NCBI RefSeq assembly: GCF_001905595.1
Contig: NZ_LIXI01000003.1
Coordinates: 372,001-436,000, forward strand
Direction of reading: 5' to 3'
Origin: Streptomyces sp. CB00316
Lineage (GTDB): Bacteria > Actinomycetota > Actinomycetes > Streptomycetales > Streptomycetaceae
Length of the DNA stretch: 64,000 nt
Positions 42,983 through 51,587 of the stretch are shown one piece after another. The notes under the pieces are model-generated. The model searched no databases and was not told the origin of the DNA. It saw only the letters and a program-made list of their open reading frames with translations. A program made the translations under genes and the position numbers. Every line of letters begins with the position of its first letter. The first letter of the stretch is position 1.

Positions 42983-43000
42983 ATGTACGAGAGACCGTGA
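42983..43000 (+). CDS. Five-codon leader ORF overlapping the phosphatase start
   Basis: ATG-TAC-GAG-AGA-CCG-TGA encodes MYERP, and its stop overlaps the phosphatase GTG as GTGA. AGGACGAAG stands just before this ATG, whereas the phosphatase GTG has no good ribosome binding site of its own. Translation of the phosphatase may thus depend on re-initiation after the short peptide. Confidence 0.35.
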   Translation: MYERP

Positions 43001-44172
43001 ACAGAAGACCGGACATCGAGACGGCCGTCAGGGCCGCCGCTCCGCACGCGCTGCTGCCGACGCTGCGCACCCTGCTGGCCGAGGCCTACGGGGCTCTGGC
43101 GGTGGAGCTGCATCTGGCCGACTACGGTCTGAGGGTCCTCAAGCGCCTGGACGGGACCGACGGCGAGGAGGAACCGCTCTCCCTGCACAACAGTGCGGAG
43201 GGGAGGGCCTTCGGCAGTCAGAAGCCCCGCGAACAGCAGGTCCGGCACGGCGACGCGGTCGACCACTACCTCCCGGTGACGGTACGCGGCGAACGCCTCG
43301 GCATCCTCACCGTCCGGCTGCCCGCCGAGCGGTCGGTCCCGGACCTGGTGGGCGAACTGGCCCATGTGGCCGATCTGCTGGGCCACGAGATCCTGGTCGC
43401 CGAACGGGACACCGACGTCTACCAGCGCGCCCGGCGCACCACCCGGCTCACCCTCGCCGCCGAGATGCAGTGGCAACTGCTGCCCGCCCGGGCCCGCACG
43501 GCCGCCGAGTTCGCCATCGGCGCCCAGCTGGAGCCGGCGTACTCCATCCACGGCGACAACTTCGACTGGGCGGCGGACGCCGACGAGCTGACCCTCGCGG
43601 TGACCAACGGCATGGGCGAGGGCATACAGGCCTCGCTGCTCACCAACCTCGCGGTGAACGCCCTGCGCAACGCCCGCCGGGCCGGCATCGGCATCGCCGA
43701 CCAGGCGGCCCTCGCCGACCAGGCGCTCTACGACCAGCACCGCGGGGCCTCCCACGTCTCCACCCTGCTGCTCCGCTTCGAGCTGGCGACCGGGCGGGTC
43801 GGCGTTGTGGACGCCGGATCGCCCCAGCTGTGGATCCAGCGGGGCCGCACGGTCCGGCGCATGGAGCTGGAGGCCCAGCTCCCGCTCGGCATGTTCGAGG
43901 AGTCGCACTACACGGTCCAGGAGTTCGACGTGGAGCCGGGCGACCGGCTGCTGCTGCTCAGCGACGGTGTCTACGAGGCGGTGTCCCCGGCGGGGGAGAC
44001 GTACGGCGAACGGGCGATGGCCCGGGCCATCCAGTCGACGCGGCTGCTGCCGGCGGCCACCGTCCCGCGCGCGATCCTCGGCGAACTGGCCGAGTACCGC
44101 GTCACGGAGACACTCGACGACGCGCTGGTGGTCTGCGTGGACTGGTTCGGCCGCCAGGACGACGACAGCTGA
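42997..44172 (+). CDS. SpoIIE/PP2C-type phosphatase with altered metal site
   Basis: The 391-aa protein has an N-terminal sensor-like region (to about 150) and a C-terminal SpoIIE-type PP2C domain (about 175-385). Metal-site motif 1 is HGDNFDWA. Motif 2 reads TNGMGEG where the family normally has GDxxGHG or DAMGHG, so the metal-binding Asp is Asn. The later LLLLSDGVYEAV and TLDDALVV motifs are intact. Such phosphatases dephosphorylate STAS proteins in partner switching. Here activity may be weak or absent, making it a possible binding decoy. Start: see the overlapping short leader ORF. It is convergent with the RsbW-like gene. Confidence 0.85.
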   Translation: MNRRPDIETAVRAAAPHALLPTLRTLLAEAYGALAVELHLADYGLRVLKRLDGTDGEEEPLSLHNSAEGRAFGSQKPREQQVRHGDAVDHYLPVTVRGERLGILTVRLPAERSVPDLVGELAHVADLLGHEILVAERDTDVYQRARRTTRLTLAAEMQWQLLPARARTAAEFAIGAQLEPAYSIHGDNFDWAADADELTLAVTNGMGEGIQASLLTNLAVNALRNARRAGIGIADQAALADQALYDQHRGASHVSTLLLRFELATGRVGVVDAGSPQLWIQRGRTVRRMELEAQLPLGMFEESHYTVQEFDVEPGDRLLLLSDGVYEAVSPAGETYGERAMARAIQSTRLLPAATVPRAILGELAEYRVTETLDDALVVCVDWFGRQDDDS

Positions 44173-44210
44173 GACCGGATGCACGGCCCGCGGCGGCTGG
44201 GGCCGGAACA

Positions 44211-44251
44211 CGACGCCCCCCAGGACGCATCACGCGTCTCCGGGGGCGTCG
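44211..44251. terminator. Bidirectional hairpin between convergent phosphatase and ATPase genes
   Basis: CGACGCCCCC (44211-44220) pairs with GGGGGCGTCG (44242-44251), with an inner GACGC/GCGTC helix. It lies between the two stop codons and can serve both genes. Confidence 0.65.
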
Positions 44252-44262
44252 CCGTGTCCGGG

Positions 44263-44718
44263 TCAGGTCGAGAGCTGGAACTCCGCGCGGATCCGCTTGC
44301 CGACCGGCACCCGCTCCGCCGTGAGCCGGTCGCACAGGGCCACGACGATCTCCATGCCGTGCCCGCCCAGCCGGGAGGGATCGGGGCCGTACAGCACGGG
44401 CATCGCCGTACTGCTGTCGTACACCGTGACGCTCATGACCTCGGCGTTCCCCTCCAGCTCCAGGAGGTACGGGCCGTGGCTGTAACGGTCGGCGTTGGTG
44501 ACCAGCTCGCTCACGGCCAGCATCAGGTCGCTGCGGGTGTGCTCGCCGATCGGCGCCAGGCACTCCACCGCGAGCCGCGTGAGGAAACGGTCCGCCAGGG
44601 CACGCGCGAGCGCGATGCAGCCAGGTTCGCCGTCGAAGACCTCGGCGCTCAGCAGTGCCTCCCTGGACCGCAGAGCCTGGCCGGGGTCTTCCGGTGGTGA
44701 GGTGACCTCTGTGTTCAT
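44263..44718 (-). CDS. RsbW-like ATP-binding protein (HATPase_c, anti-sigma kinase family)
   Basis: The 151-aa protein is a single GHKL ATPase domain. The N-box is LAVSELVTNADRYS (about residues 72-85) and the G-box is GGHGMEIVVALCDR (about 122-135). Serine kinases of this type bind a sigma factor or its antagonist and switch partners. TGGAGC lies 5 bp before the ATG at 44718; an upstream extension of the frame has no support. The neighbours are phosphatases, a STAS protein and a sigma factor, which fits a partner-switching role. Confidence 0.85.
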   Translation of the reverse strand: MNTEVTSPPEDPGQALRSREALLSAEVFDGEPGCIALARALADRFLTRLAVECLAPIGEHTRSDLMLAVSELVTNADRYSHGPYLLELEGNAEVMSVTVYDSSTAMPVLYGPDPSRLGGHGMEIVVALCDRLTAERVPVGKRIRAEFQLST

Positions 44719-44814
44719 GTGCTCCAGCCAGGCGCCGCAGTGAGGTCGGAGACCCTGTTCCGCCAGTCGTCTACCCGCCTCGAAGGATCCCACTCCGGGC
44801 GATCCGGACCGATC

Positions 44815-45258
44815 CTACGCACGTCCGGGCAGCCGCACCACGGTCACGAAGAATTCGTCGATCTGGCGTACCGCCGCGATGAACTGGTCCAGGTCCACCG
44901 GCTTGGTCACGTACGCGTTGGCGTGCAGCTTGTAGCTGCGCAGGATGTCCTCCTCGGCCGAGGAGGTGGTCAGGACGACCACGGGGATGAGTGACAGCTC
45001 GGGGTCGCCCTTGATCTGCTCCAGGACCTGCCGCCCGTCGTACCTGGGCAGGTTCAGGTCCAGGAGCACCAGGTCGGGGCGGGGTGCGTCGGTGTACTCG
45101 CCGCGCCGGTAGAGGAAGTCCAGCGCCTCCTGGCCGTCGCGCACGACGTGCAGGGTGTTGCGGATCTTGTTGTCCTCGAACGCCTCACGGGTCATGAGCT
45201 CGTCGCCTGGGTCGTCCTCGACCAGGAGGACCTCGATGGGTTGTACGGGGCTGTTCAA
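44815..45258 (-). CDS. Single-domain response regulator (Rcp1-like)
   Basis: The receiver-only protein (147 aa) has the acidic pair in LLVEDDPGD, the phosphorylated Asp in LVLLDLNLPRYDG (near residue 65), the Thr/Ser in VVLTTSS and the Lys in YVTKPVD. The extended loop with FLYRRGEYTDAPRPD is typical of Rcp1/CheY-like partners of phytochrome-type kinases. It has no output domain, so it must act through protein contacts. The TTG start at 45256-45258 overlaps the kinase stop (TTGA), and GGGAGA lies 6 bp upstream. It is the last gene of a three-gene operon. Confidence 0.9.
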   Translation of the reverse strand: MNSPVQPIEVLLVEDDPGDELMTREAFEDNKIRNTLHVVRDGQEALDFLYRRGEYTDAPRPDLVLLDLNLPRYDGRQVLEQIKGDPELSLIPVVVLTTSSAEEDILRSYKLHANAYVTKPVDLDQFIAAVRQIDEFFVTVVRLPGRA

Positions 45259-46904
45259 GACGGGTCTCCCGGCTGGCCGACGGTCAGGGCCGGAGCGAGG
45301 AGCTCCGCCGTGGTGTGCTGGGGCGCATCGGGCGCCGCAGGCAGGGTGAAGTGTATGCGGGTGCCTTCGCCCGGTTCGGCGTCCAGCCAGATCCGGCCAC
45401 CGTGGAACTCGATGACCTTCCGGCAGAGCGCGAGGCCGATGCCCGTTCCCTCGTACTCGTCGCGCGCGTGCAGCCGCTGGAAGATCACGAACACCTTGTC
45501 CGCGAACTCGGGCGCGATCCCGATCCCGTTGTCCGAGACGGTCAGGTGCCAGTCCTCGTCCTCGCGTACGCAGTCGACGGTGATCCGGCACTCCGCGTCC
45601 TCGCGGCGGAACTTGATCGCGTTGCCGATGAGGTTCTGCCAGACCATCGTGAGCGAAGTGGAGTCGCCGAGCAGCTCGGGCAGCTCCCGCGGCCGCTCGA
45701 TCACGGCCCCGGACTCCTCGACGGCCAGCGCCAGGTTGCCGAGCGCACGGTCCAGGGCCTGGCCCAGATCGACCGGCTTCCAGCCCTCGTGGACCCGGCC
45801 TACCCGCGAGAAGGTCAGCAGATCGTTGATGAGCACCTGCATCCGCTTGGCGCCGTCCACCGCGAAGGCGATGTACTGCTTGCCCCGGTCGTCCAACTCC
45901 TCGCCGTACCGCTTCTCCAGCAGCTGGCAGAAGGAGGCGACCTTGCGCAGCGGCTCCTGGAGGTCGTGCGAGGCGACGTAAGCGAACTGCTCCAGCTCGG
46001 AGTTGGAGCGGCGCAGCTCCTCCGTCTGCTCGGCGAGAAGCGTCTCGCGGCCCTGCGCCCCGTCCAGCTCGCCGACCAGCCGCCGCCGCATGTCCTCCAC
46101 GGCGCCGGCCACGGCCCGGACGTCGGAGGGCCCCTTGATCTCGATCCGCTGGCCGAAGGCTCCCGACCGTACGCGCTCCGAGGCGGCGCGCAACCGGTTC
46201 AGCGGAACGCCCACCACCCGGTGGAGCAGCACGCTGAGCGCCACCACGGTCAGGACGAAGACGGCCACCAGGGCGAACAGCACCTGGTCGCGGGTGGTGC
46301 GGGCGTCGTTCAGCTCGGCCCGTACGGTGTCCCGGGCCTCGGAGAGATGCGCCTGCTGGGCACCGTAGGCCCGCCGCAGCGCGTCGAAGTCCGCTTTGCT
46401 GCTCTGCAGCTGCGCCGAGGCGTCGGCCTCGTTCGGCCCCTGCTCGCGGACCATCTTCAGCAGCGGCTCGGCCTTGTTCTCGCGCCACCGCCGTGCGGCG
46501 GTCTCGATCGCGTCGAGATCCGCGGCGAACTGCTTCTGCCCGCCGACCAGCTGCCGGGCCTCGGCCAGCCGGTCCCGCTCGGCGGCCTTGCCCGCCTCAT
46601 ACGGTTCGAGGAACGAGTCGTCGCCCGTCAGGGCGAAACCGCGGACCCCGGTCTCCTGGTCCAGCAGGGCGTTCTGCAGCTGGAACGAGACCGACCGCGC
46701 GGGCTGTATTCGGTCGACCAGATCGTTGGTGCGGTCGGACATCCGGGCCAGCACCAGCCCGCCGGCCACCAGGCAGCCGCAGACGACCACGATGAAACCA
46801 CCGAGGATCAGGTGCACCCAGTTCTGCACCGAGGGCCGGGCGGCCACACCGGAGCGTGCCGGGTCCGTCCTCGTGTCCGTACGCGTGGACTGTTCCGTGC
46901 TCAT
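45255..46904 (-). CDS. Sensor histidine kinase, CHASE3-HAMP-HisKA-HATPase
   Basis: This 549-aa membrane kinase has two membrane segments (about 30-52 and 186-206) that flank an extracytoplasmic CHASE3-type domain (SVSFQLQNALLDQETGVRGF). A HAMP linker and a coiled coil follow. The phospho-acceptor His is in YVASHDLQEPLRKV (near residue 310), followed by N-box LIGNAIKFR and G-boxes SDNGIGIAPEF and GTGIGLAL. The HDLQEPLR form of the H-box is typical of bacteriophytochrome-like and Rcp1-partner kinases. ATGA overlaps couple it to the phosphatase gene before it and TTGA to the response regulator after it. The stimulus is unknown. Confidence 0.93.
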   Translation of the reverse strand: MSTEQSTRTDTRTDPARSGVAARPSVQNWVHLILGGFIVVVCGCLVAGGLVLARMSDRTNDLVDRIQPARSVSFQLQNALLDQETGVRGFALTGDDSFLEPYEAGKAAERDRLAEARQLVGGQKQFAADLDAIETAARRWRENKAEPLLKMVREQGPNEADASAQLQSSKADFDALRRAYGAQQAHLSEARDTVRAELNDARTTRDQVLFALVAVFVLTVVALSVLLHRVVGVPLNRLRAASERVRSGAFGQRIEIKGPSDVRAVAGAVEDMRRRLVGELDGAQGRETLLAEQTEELRRSNSELEQFAYVASHDLQEPLRKVASFCQLLEKRYGEELDDRGKQYIAFAVDGAKRMQVLINDLLTFSRVGRVHEGWKPVDLGQALDRALGNLALAVEESGAVIERPRELPELLGDSTSLTMVWQNLIGNAIKFRREDAECRITVDCVREDEDWHLTVSDNGIGIAPEFADKVFVIFQRLHARDEYEGTGIGLALCRKVIEFHGGRIWLDAEPGEGTRIHFTLPAAPDAPQHTTAELLAPALTVGQPGDPS

Positions 46905-48154
46905 GAAAGTTCCGACCCCCAGCCCAGATGCAGGACGGCCACATCATCCGCGAGTCCGCCGTAGGGGGCGGCTCCCTCGGCGGCTCCGGCCACCAGTGCG
47001 TCGACGAATCTGCGGCCCGGCAACCGCCCGTGGGCCCGGGCCATCTCCAGCAGCCCTTCCTCTCCGAGGCGGCTGTCCGGACCGTTGCGCCCTTCGAAAA
47101 GCCCGTCGGTGAAGAGTACGAGACCGTCTCCGGGTACCAGCGGCAGGTCGACCGTCGGCCACCGGCCCATCCCGGGCAGCAGCCCGAGCGCCATGCCGCC
47201 CTCCGGCTCCACCCAGCGGACCTCCCCGCCCCGGCGCAGCAGCAGGCCCGGGTGCCCCGCCCGCACGATCTGCACACTCCGCCCGTCGGGCGCGAAGGTC
47301 AGGGAGGCCATCGTGGCGAAGACGTGCGAGTCCGAGCGCTCGGCGACCAGGATCTCCTCCAGCAGCTCGATCTGCTCCAGGTGGGAGGTCCCGCACAGCA
47401 CGGCCGTACGCCACGCCACCCGGAGGCAGACCCCCAGCGCGGCCTCCGCCGCACCGTGCCCCGAGACATCACCGATCACCGCGTGGACCGCGCCGTCGGC
47501 CGTCTGCACGACGTCGTAGAAGTCACCGCTCAGCAGCCCGTGGACGCGCCCCGGCTCGTACCGGGCGCGCGCCTGGAACCGGTCGTCCCGCAGCAGCGGC
47601 ACGGGCAGCAGCCCGCGCTCCAGCCGGGCGTTCTCCTGGGCGATCAGCTGATTGGACCTCAGCGCCGCCGCGGCCCGTTCCACTTGCTTGCGCTGGAAGG
47701 CGTAGCGGATGGCCCGCGACAGCATCTCGGGGTCCAGCCGCCCCTTGACCAGGTAGTCCTGGGCGCCTCCGGCGACCGCGCGCAGCCCCGTGCCCGACTC
47801 GTCGAGACCGGTGAGGACCACGATCGCGGCATCGCTGTCGGACTCCAGGATCTGGCGTACGGCGTCGAGGCCGTGAACGTCCGGGAGGTGCAGGTCCAGA
47901 AGCACGCAGACGGGGGTGGTGCAGGTACGCAGGAAGGCGCGGGCCTCGGCGAGGGTCTTCCGCCAGGTGAGGGCGGAGTCCAGCTCGCTGTCGGTGAGCA
48001 TCTCCTCGACCAGCAGCGCGTCGCCCGCGTCGTCCTCCACCAGGAGGATGGTGGCGTCGACGTTCCACAGGAGGGTGCTGGGGGAGGAGTCGCCGGTGAT
48101 CTCCTGCTGCGCCGGGATGCCGACGGTGCCCACAGGTTTCAGAGACATGCCCAT
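46901..48154 (-). CDS. Response regulator with PP2C (SpoIIE/RsbU-like) phosphatase output
   Basis: The 417-aa fusion has a receiver domain (LLVEDDAGDALLVEEML, Asp in CVLLDLHLPDVHG near residue 80, Lys in QDYLVKGRLD). A linker helix leads to a PP2C domain with all metal motifs intact: LSGDFYDVV, VIGDVSGHG, LVLFTDGLFEG and LADDVAVLHLG. Phosphorylation by the kinase of the same operon would control the phosphatase, whose likely target is a phosphorylated STAS protein. The start is uncertain: ATG 48154 is used here, ATG 48148 is close by, and the frame is open to 48289. It overlaps the kinase gene by 4 bp. Confidence 0.9.
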   Translation of the reverse strand: MGMSLKPVGTVGIPAQQEITGDSSPSTLLWNVDATILLVEDDAGDALLVEEMLTDSELDSALTWRKTLAEARAFLRTCTTPVCVLLDLHLPDVHGLDAVRQILESDSDAAIVVLTGLDESGTGLRAVAGGAQDYLVKGRLDPEMLSRAIRYAFQRKQVERAAAALRSNQLIAQENARLERGLLPVPLLRDDRFQARARYEPGRVHGLLSGDFYDVVQTADGAVHAVIGDVSGHGAAEAALGVCLRVAWRTAVLCGTSHLEQIELLEEILVAERSDSHVFATMASLTFAPDGRSVQIVRAGHPGLLLRRGGEVRWVEPEGGMALGLLPGMGRWPTVDLPLVPGDGLVLFTDGLFEGRNGPDSRLGEEGLLEMARAHGRLPGRRFVDALVAGAAEGAAPYGGLADDVAVLHLGWGSELS

Positions 48155-48276
48155 GGGTGACTCGGCCAACCCCTCCACCCCCTCGGACGACCGGCATCGG
48201 ACCATCCGGTCGATCGTCGGGAAGCATATGTGATCGGCGGCCTCGGCGGATGCCACGGGCCGCTGCTCGGACAGGA

Positions 48277-48310
48277 ACCGGTCGGGCACCCAGGAGGGTG
48301 CCCGACCGGT
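48277..48310 (-). terminator. Perfect 15-bp hairpin after the sigma factor gene
   Basis: ACCGGTCGGGCACCC (48277-48291) and its exact complement (48296-48310) leave a 4-nt loop. It lies 51 bp beyond the sigma factor stop and before the phosphatase operon on the same strand, so it should isolate the two transcripts. Confidence 0.75.
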
Positions 48311-48360
48311 CGAACGGCGGGTGCCGGGGGAGACCCCGACAGGTCAGGATGTGAGCGGGT

Positions 48361-49257
48361 TCACGCCTCGACGCTCATTCCCTTGCGGAGTTGCTTGACG
48401 ATCCGGGTCAGCAGCCGCGACACATGCATCTGGGAGACACCCAGCTCCGCGCCGATCTGCGCCTGGGTCATCTCGGCCCCGAACCGCATCTGCACGATCC
48501 GGCGCTCCCGGTCGTCCAGCTGCTCCAGCAGCGGTGCCAGGGTGTGCAGGTTCTCGACGGTCTCCATGGCCGGGTCGTTCTCGCCGAGCACATCGGCGTA
48601 CGCGCGCTGCTCCTGCCCGGAATCGCTGTCCGCCGAAGGGGTGTCGAGGGAGCCGGCGGAGTAGCCGTTGGCGGCCACGAGCCCCTCGATGATCTCCTCC
48701 TCGGACAGGTCCAGGTGGGCGGCCAGCTCCTTGACCGTGGGGTCGCGGTCCAGCTCGGCGGAGAGCTGCTCCTTCGCCTTGGCGAGGTCGACCCGCAGCT
48801 CCTGGAGGCGGCGCGGCACGTGTACGGACCAGGTGGTGTCCCGGAAGAAGCGCTTGATCTCGCCCACGATGTAGGGGACGGCGAAGGTGGCGAACTCGAC
48901 CTCGCGGGACAGGTCGAAGCGGTCGATCGCCTTGATCAGCCCGATCGTGCCGACCTGGATGATGTCCTCGGTGTCGTCGCCGCCGCGGTTGCGGAACCGG
49001 GAAGCGGCGAAGCGCACCAGTGAGAGGTTCATCTCGATCAGCGTGTTGCGCGCGTACTGGTACTCGTGCGTGCCCTCCTCCAGAACCTGGAGGCGGTCGA
49101 AGAAGACCTTCGACAGGGCCCGCGCGTCCTTGGGGGCCACCTTGCCGGCGTCCTCGACCCAGGGCAGTTCCTCGGCGCCGACGTCGGTCCGCGTGCCGGC
49201 CAGGTCGTCGCTCAGAGGCGCCGTCCCTCCGGTGGCTCGCACTGACATCGCCGTCAT
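48361..49257 (-). CDS. RNA polymerase sigma factor, SigB/SigF/SigG family
   Basis: The 298-aa protein has regions 2, 3 and 4. Region 2 includes NLSLVRFAASRFRNRGGDD and IIQVGTIGLIKAIDRFDLSR. The FATFAVPYIVGEIKRFFRDT and VPRRLQELR motifs are characteristic of the stress/sporulation sigma group (SigB, SigF). Region 4 (MTQAQIGAELGVSQMHVSRL) reads the -35. GGAGG is 8 bp before the ATG at 49257. Sigma factors of this group are held by RsbW-like kinases and freed by STAS proteins, and genes for all three plus phosphatases lie within 7.5 kb. The partnership is inferred from context. Confidence 0.93.
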   Translation of the reverse strand: MTAMSVRATGGTAPLSDDLAGTRTDVGAEELPWVEDAGKVAPKDARALSKVFFDRLQVLEEGTHEYQYARNTLIEMNLSLVRFAASRFRNRGGDDTEDIIQVGTIGLIKAIDRFDLSREVEFATFAVPYIVGEIKRFFRDTTWSVHVPRRLQELRVDLAKAKEQLSAELDRDPTVKELAAHLDLSEEEIIEGLVAANGYSAGSLDTPSADSDSGQEQRAYADVLGENDPAMETVENLHTLAPLLEQLDDRERRIVQMRFGAEMTQAQIGAELGVSQMHVSRLLTRIVKQLRKGMSVEA

Positions 49258-49518
49258 GGTGTCACCCTCCCTGCTGTCCAATGTGTCGGACCGTCGCCTT
49301 CCCGGTCATCCGGAAGTCATGCGTCCCTCTTCGAGAAAGTTCTGATCGCGTTCCGCGAGGTTCTGACGGCGGTCCGCTTCCGGTCCGCCGGAAGCCGCGG
49401 GAGCTGACCGTCGTCACGCCCGAACGGAGCAGCCTCGCGCACATGGCAAACTTGAGCGGGGTGTTTCGGCCCGCGGTGATCCCTGACCCGCGGGGATGAA
49501 GATGACAGAGGAACGGCA

Positions 49519-51003
49519 ATGACGGTGACAGAGGACAGCCCGGAGCTCGCTCCCGGAATCGACGAGTTCGGTCCCGGCATCGACCCGGAGCGGCTGGCTG
49601 TCTGCCTGAGCGTGCTCGACGAGCTCGACCGCATCGAGGTCGACCACCCGGACGCCATCGCCGTCCGCCGGGCCACCGCCGGGATCTACCGCACCGTGAA
49701 GCAGCGCCGCCGCCAGGAGCGCCGGGCCGCCAAGACCGCCCACGACCGGGCCGTCACCGAGGCGACCGCGACCGGCTCTGCCGAGCGCATCGACGACGAG
49801 ACGCAGGGCGTCCTGCCGTCCTCCTCCGCCCAGGCCGAGATCGCGGGCATACTCCAGCGCCCCCGGTCCTGCTACATCTGTAAGACCCGGTACGTCGAGG
49901 TGGACGCGTTCTACCACCAGCTGTGCCAGCCCTGCGCCAAGGAGAACCGCGCCCGCCGCGACGCCCGCACCGACCTCACCGGGCGCCGGGCGCTGCTCAC
50001 CGGCGGCCGGGCGAAGATCGGCATGTACATCGCGCTGCGGCTGCTCCGCGACGGGGCGCACACCACCATCACCACCCGCTTCCCCAACGACGCGATCCGC
50101 CGCTTCAAGGCGATGGAGGACAGCGATGAGTGGATCCACCGGCTGAAGATCGTCGGCATCGACCTCCGCGACCCGGCCCAGGTCGTCGCGTTGGCCGACT
50201 CCGTCGCCGCCGAGGGCCCGCTCGACATCCTCATCAACAACGCGGCCCAGACGGTACGCCGCTCCCCGGGGGCGTACAGCGAGCTCGTCCACGCCGAGTC
50301 CGCTCCGCTGCCCGCGGGCGCGCTGCCCGCCGCCGAGGTCATCGGGACCTTCGGCAGCGGCACGGTCGACCGGGTGGCCGCCCTGCCCGCCGCCCGCAAG
50401 GAGAGCCTCAGCGCCCAGGAGGTCACCGACCTGGCCCTCGTCACCGGCTCCGCCTCCCCGGCCCGGATCGCCGCGGGCACCGCGATCGACGCGGGCGGGC
50501 TCGTCCCCGACCTGCACGACACCAACAGCTGGGTCCAGACCGTCGAGGACGTCGAGCCGATCGAGTTGCTGGAGGTCCAGCTCTGCAATTCCACCGCGCC
50601 CTTCATCCTGATCAGCCGGCTCCGCCCGGCGATGGCCAAGGCCGCCGCCAAGCACGCGTACGTGGTCAACGTCTCCGCCATGGAGGGTGTCTTCAGCCGG
50701 GGCTACAAGGGCGCGGGTCACCCGCACACCAACATGGCCAAGGCCGCGCTCAACATGCTCACGCGCACCAGCGCCCAGGAGATGTTCGAGAAGGACAACA
50801 TCCTGATGACGGCCGTGGACACCGGCTGGATCACGGACGAGCGGCCGCACCCGGACAAGATGCGGCTGGCCGAGGAGGGCTTCCACGCTCCGCTGGACCT
50901 CGTGGACGGCGCGGCCAGGGTCTACGACCCGATCGTGCGCGGCGAGAGTGGCGAGGCGCTCTACGGCTGCTTCCTCAAGGACTACGCTCCCGGGAACTGG
51001 TAG
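49519..51003 (+). CDS. SDR-like oxidoreductase with N-terminal zinc ribbon
   Basis: The 494-aa protein has an N-terminal region with a coiled segment and a four-cysteine zinc-ribbon-like motif (CYICKTRY, then LCQPC, residues 118-140). A short-chain dehydrogenase fold follows. The nucleotide site is LLTGGRAKIGMYIALRLL, and NNAAQ is present. The catalytic Ser lies in VVNVSAMEGV. Where the family has Tyr-x-x-x-Lys, this reads HTNMAK, so the catalytic Tyr is His. An insert of about 80 residues separates NNAAQ from the active site. It may bind a nucleotide without classical dehydrogenase chemistry. GAGG lies before the ATG. A textbook terminator follows. Confidence 0.85.
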   Translation: MTVTEDSPELAPGIDEFGPGIDPERLAVCLSVLDELDRIEVDHPDAIAVRRATAGIYRTVKQRRRQERRAAKTAHDRAVTEATATGSAERIDDETQGVLPSSSAQAEIAGILQRPRSCYICKTRYVEVDAFYHQLCQPCAKENRARRDARTDLTGRRALLTGGRAKIGMYIALRLLRDGAHTTITTRFPNDAIRRFKAMEDSDEWIHRLKIVGIDLRDPAQVVALADSVAAEGPLDILINNAAQTVRRSPGAYSELVHAESAPLPAGALPAAEVIGTFGSGTVDRVAALPAARKESLSAQEVTDLALVTGSASPARIAAGTAIDAGGLVPDLHDTNSWVQTVEDVEPIELLEVQLCNSTAPFILISRLRPAMAKAAAKHAYVVNVSAMEGVFSRGYKGAGHPHTNMAKAALNMLTRTSAQEMFEKDNILMTAVDTGWITDERPHPDKMRLAEEGFHAPLDLVDGAARVYDPIVRGESGEALYGCFLKDYAPGNW

Positions 51004-51069
51004 ACCCGCCCGTGTCGGCGTGACCCGACCGGCTCAACCGGAGCCGCACCTCCCGTGCGGCGGCCGCAG

Positions 51070-51099
51070 ACCCGGCCCAGGATGGATCCTGGGCCGGGT
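51070..51099 (+). terminator. Intrinsic terminator, 14-bp stem and T-run
   Basis: ACCCGGCCCAGGAT (51070-51083) and its exact complement (51086-51099) are followed by TTTT. This is the clearest factor-independent terminator in the window and ends the SDR gene. Confidence 0.85.
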
Positions 51100-51381
51100 T
51101 TTCGCTGTCCGAAGTGGCCGAAAGTGACCCACTGCACACATTCTACGAGCGCGGAGCCGCTCATTTGGTTACTCTGAGGCGAACGGACGCCATCGAGGAG
51201 CCCACGAAGGTTCCCCGACCGTCCCGGGACAGGTCTGCAACCCGACCGCCGTCCCGCCCCGACACGGCGCCACCGCGACCGGCATAGCTCAGCCCCTGCC
51301 CCACTCCGGGGCGGTCGACCTCCGGCGTCGCAGCCGGAGCGTCGGCGACGCCCCGGGTGACGCGACACAGAGGAGTGCGCG

Positions 51382-51558
51382 GTGACGACACCAGAACTGA
51401 CGATGCGCGAGAAGCGACCCGCCGAACGGTACGGGGAGCGGACCGCACGGCCCGAGAAGCTCCGGAACATCGAGGTGTGGGCCCGGTCCGCACCGATCCG
51501 GCTGGCCGGTTACGAGGACGACCTCGCCGAGCCGCACATCCTGCCCGGCATCGACTGA
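51382..51558 (+). CDS. Small conserved-looking protein (58 aa), unknown function
   Basis: A GTG preceded by AGAGGAG (6-7 bp spacing) opens 58 codons with strongly G/C third positions. The charged product reads MREKRPAERYGERTARPEKL in its first half and ends DDLAEPHILPGID. There are no cysteines, signal peptide or membrane segment. The ribosome binding site and codon use make a real gene likely. A large inverted repeat just after it can act as terminator. I recognise no family; the charged leader-like half and short hydrophobic end would allow a precursor-peptide role, but no modifying enzyme is adjacent. Confidence 0.6.
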   Translation: MTTPELTMREKRPAERYGERTARPEKLRNIEVWARSAPIRLAGYEDDLAEPHILPGID

Positions 51559-51587
51559 CCGCTCGGCAGGCCTCTTCGACAGGCCCT

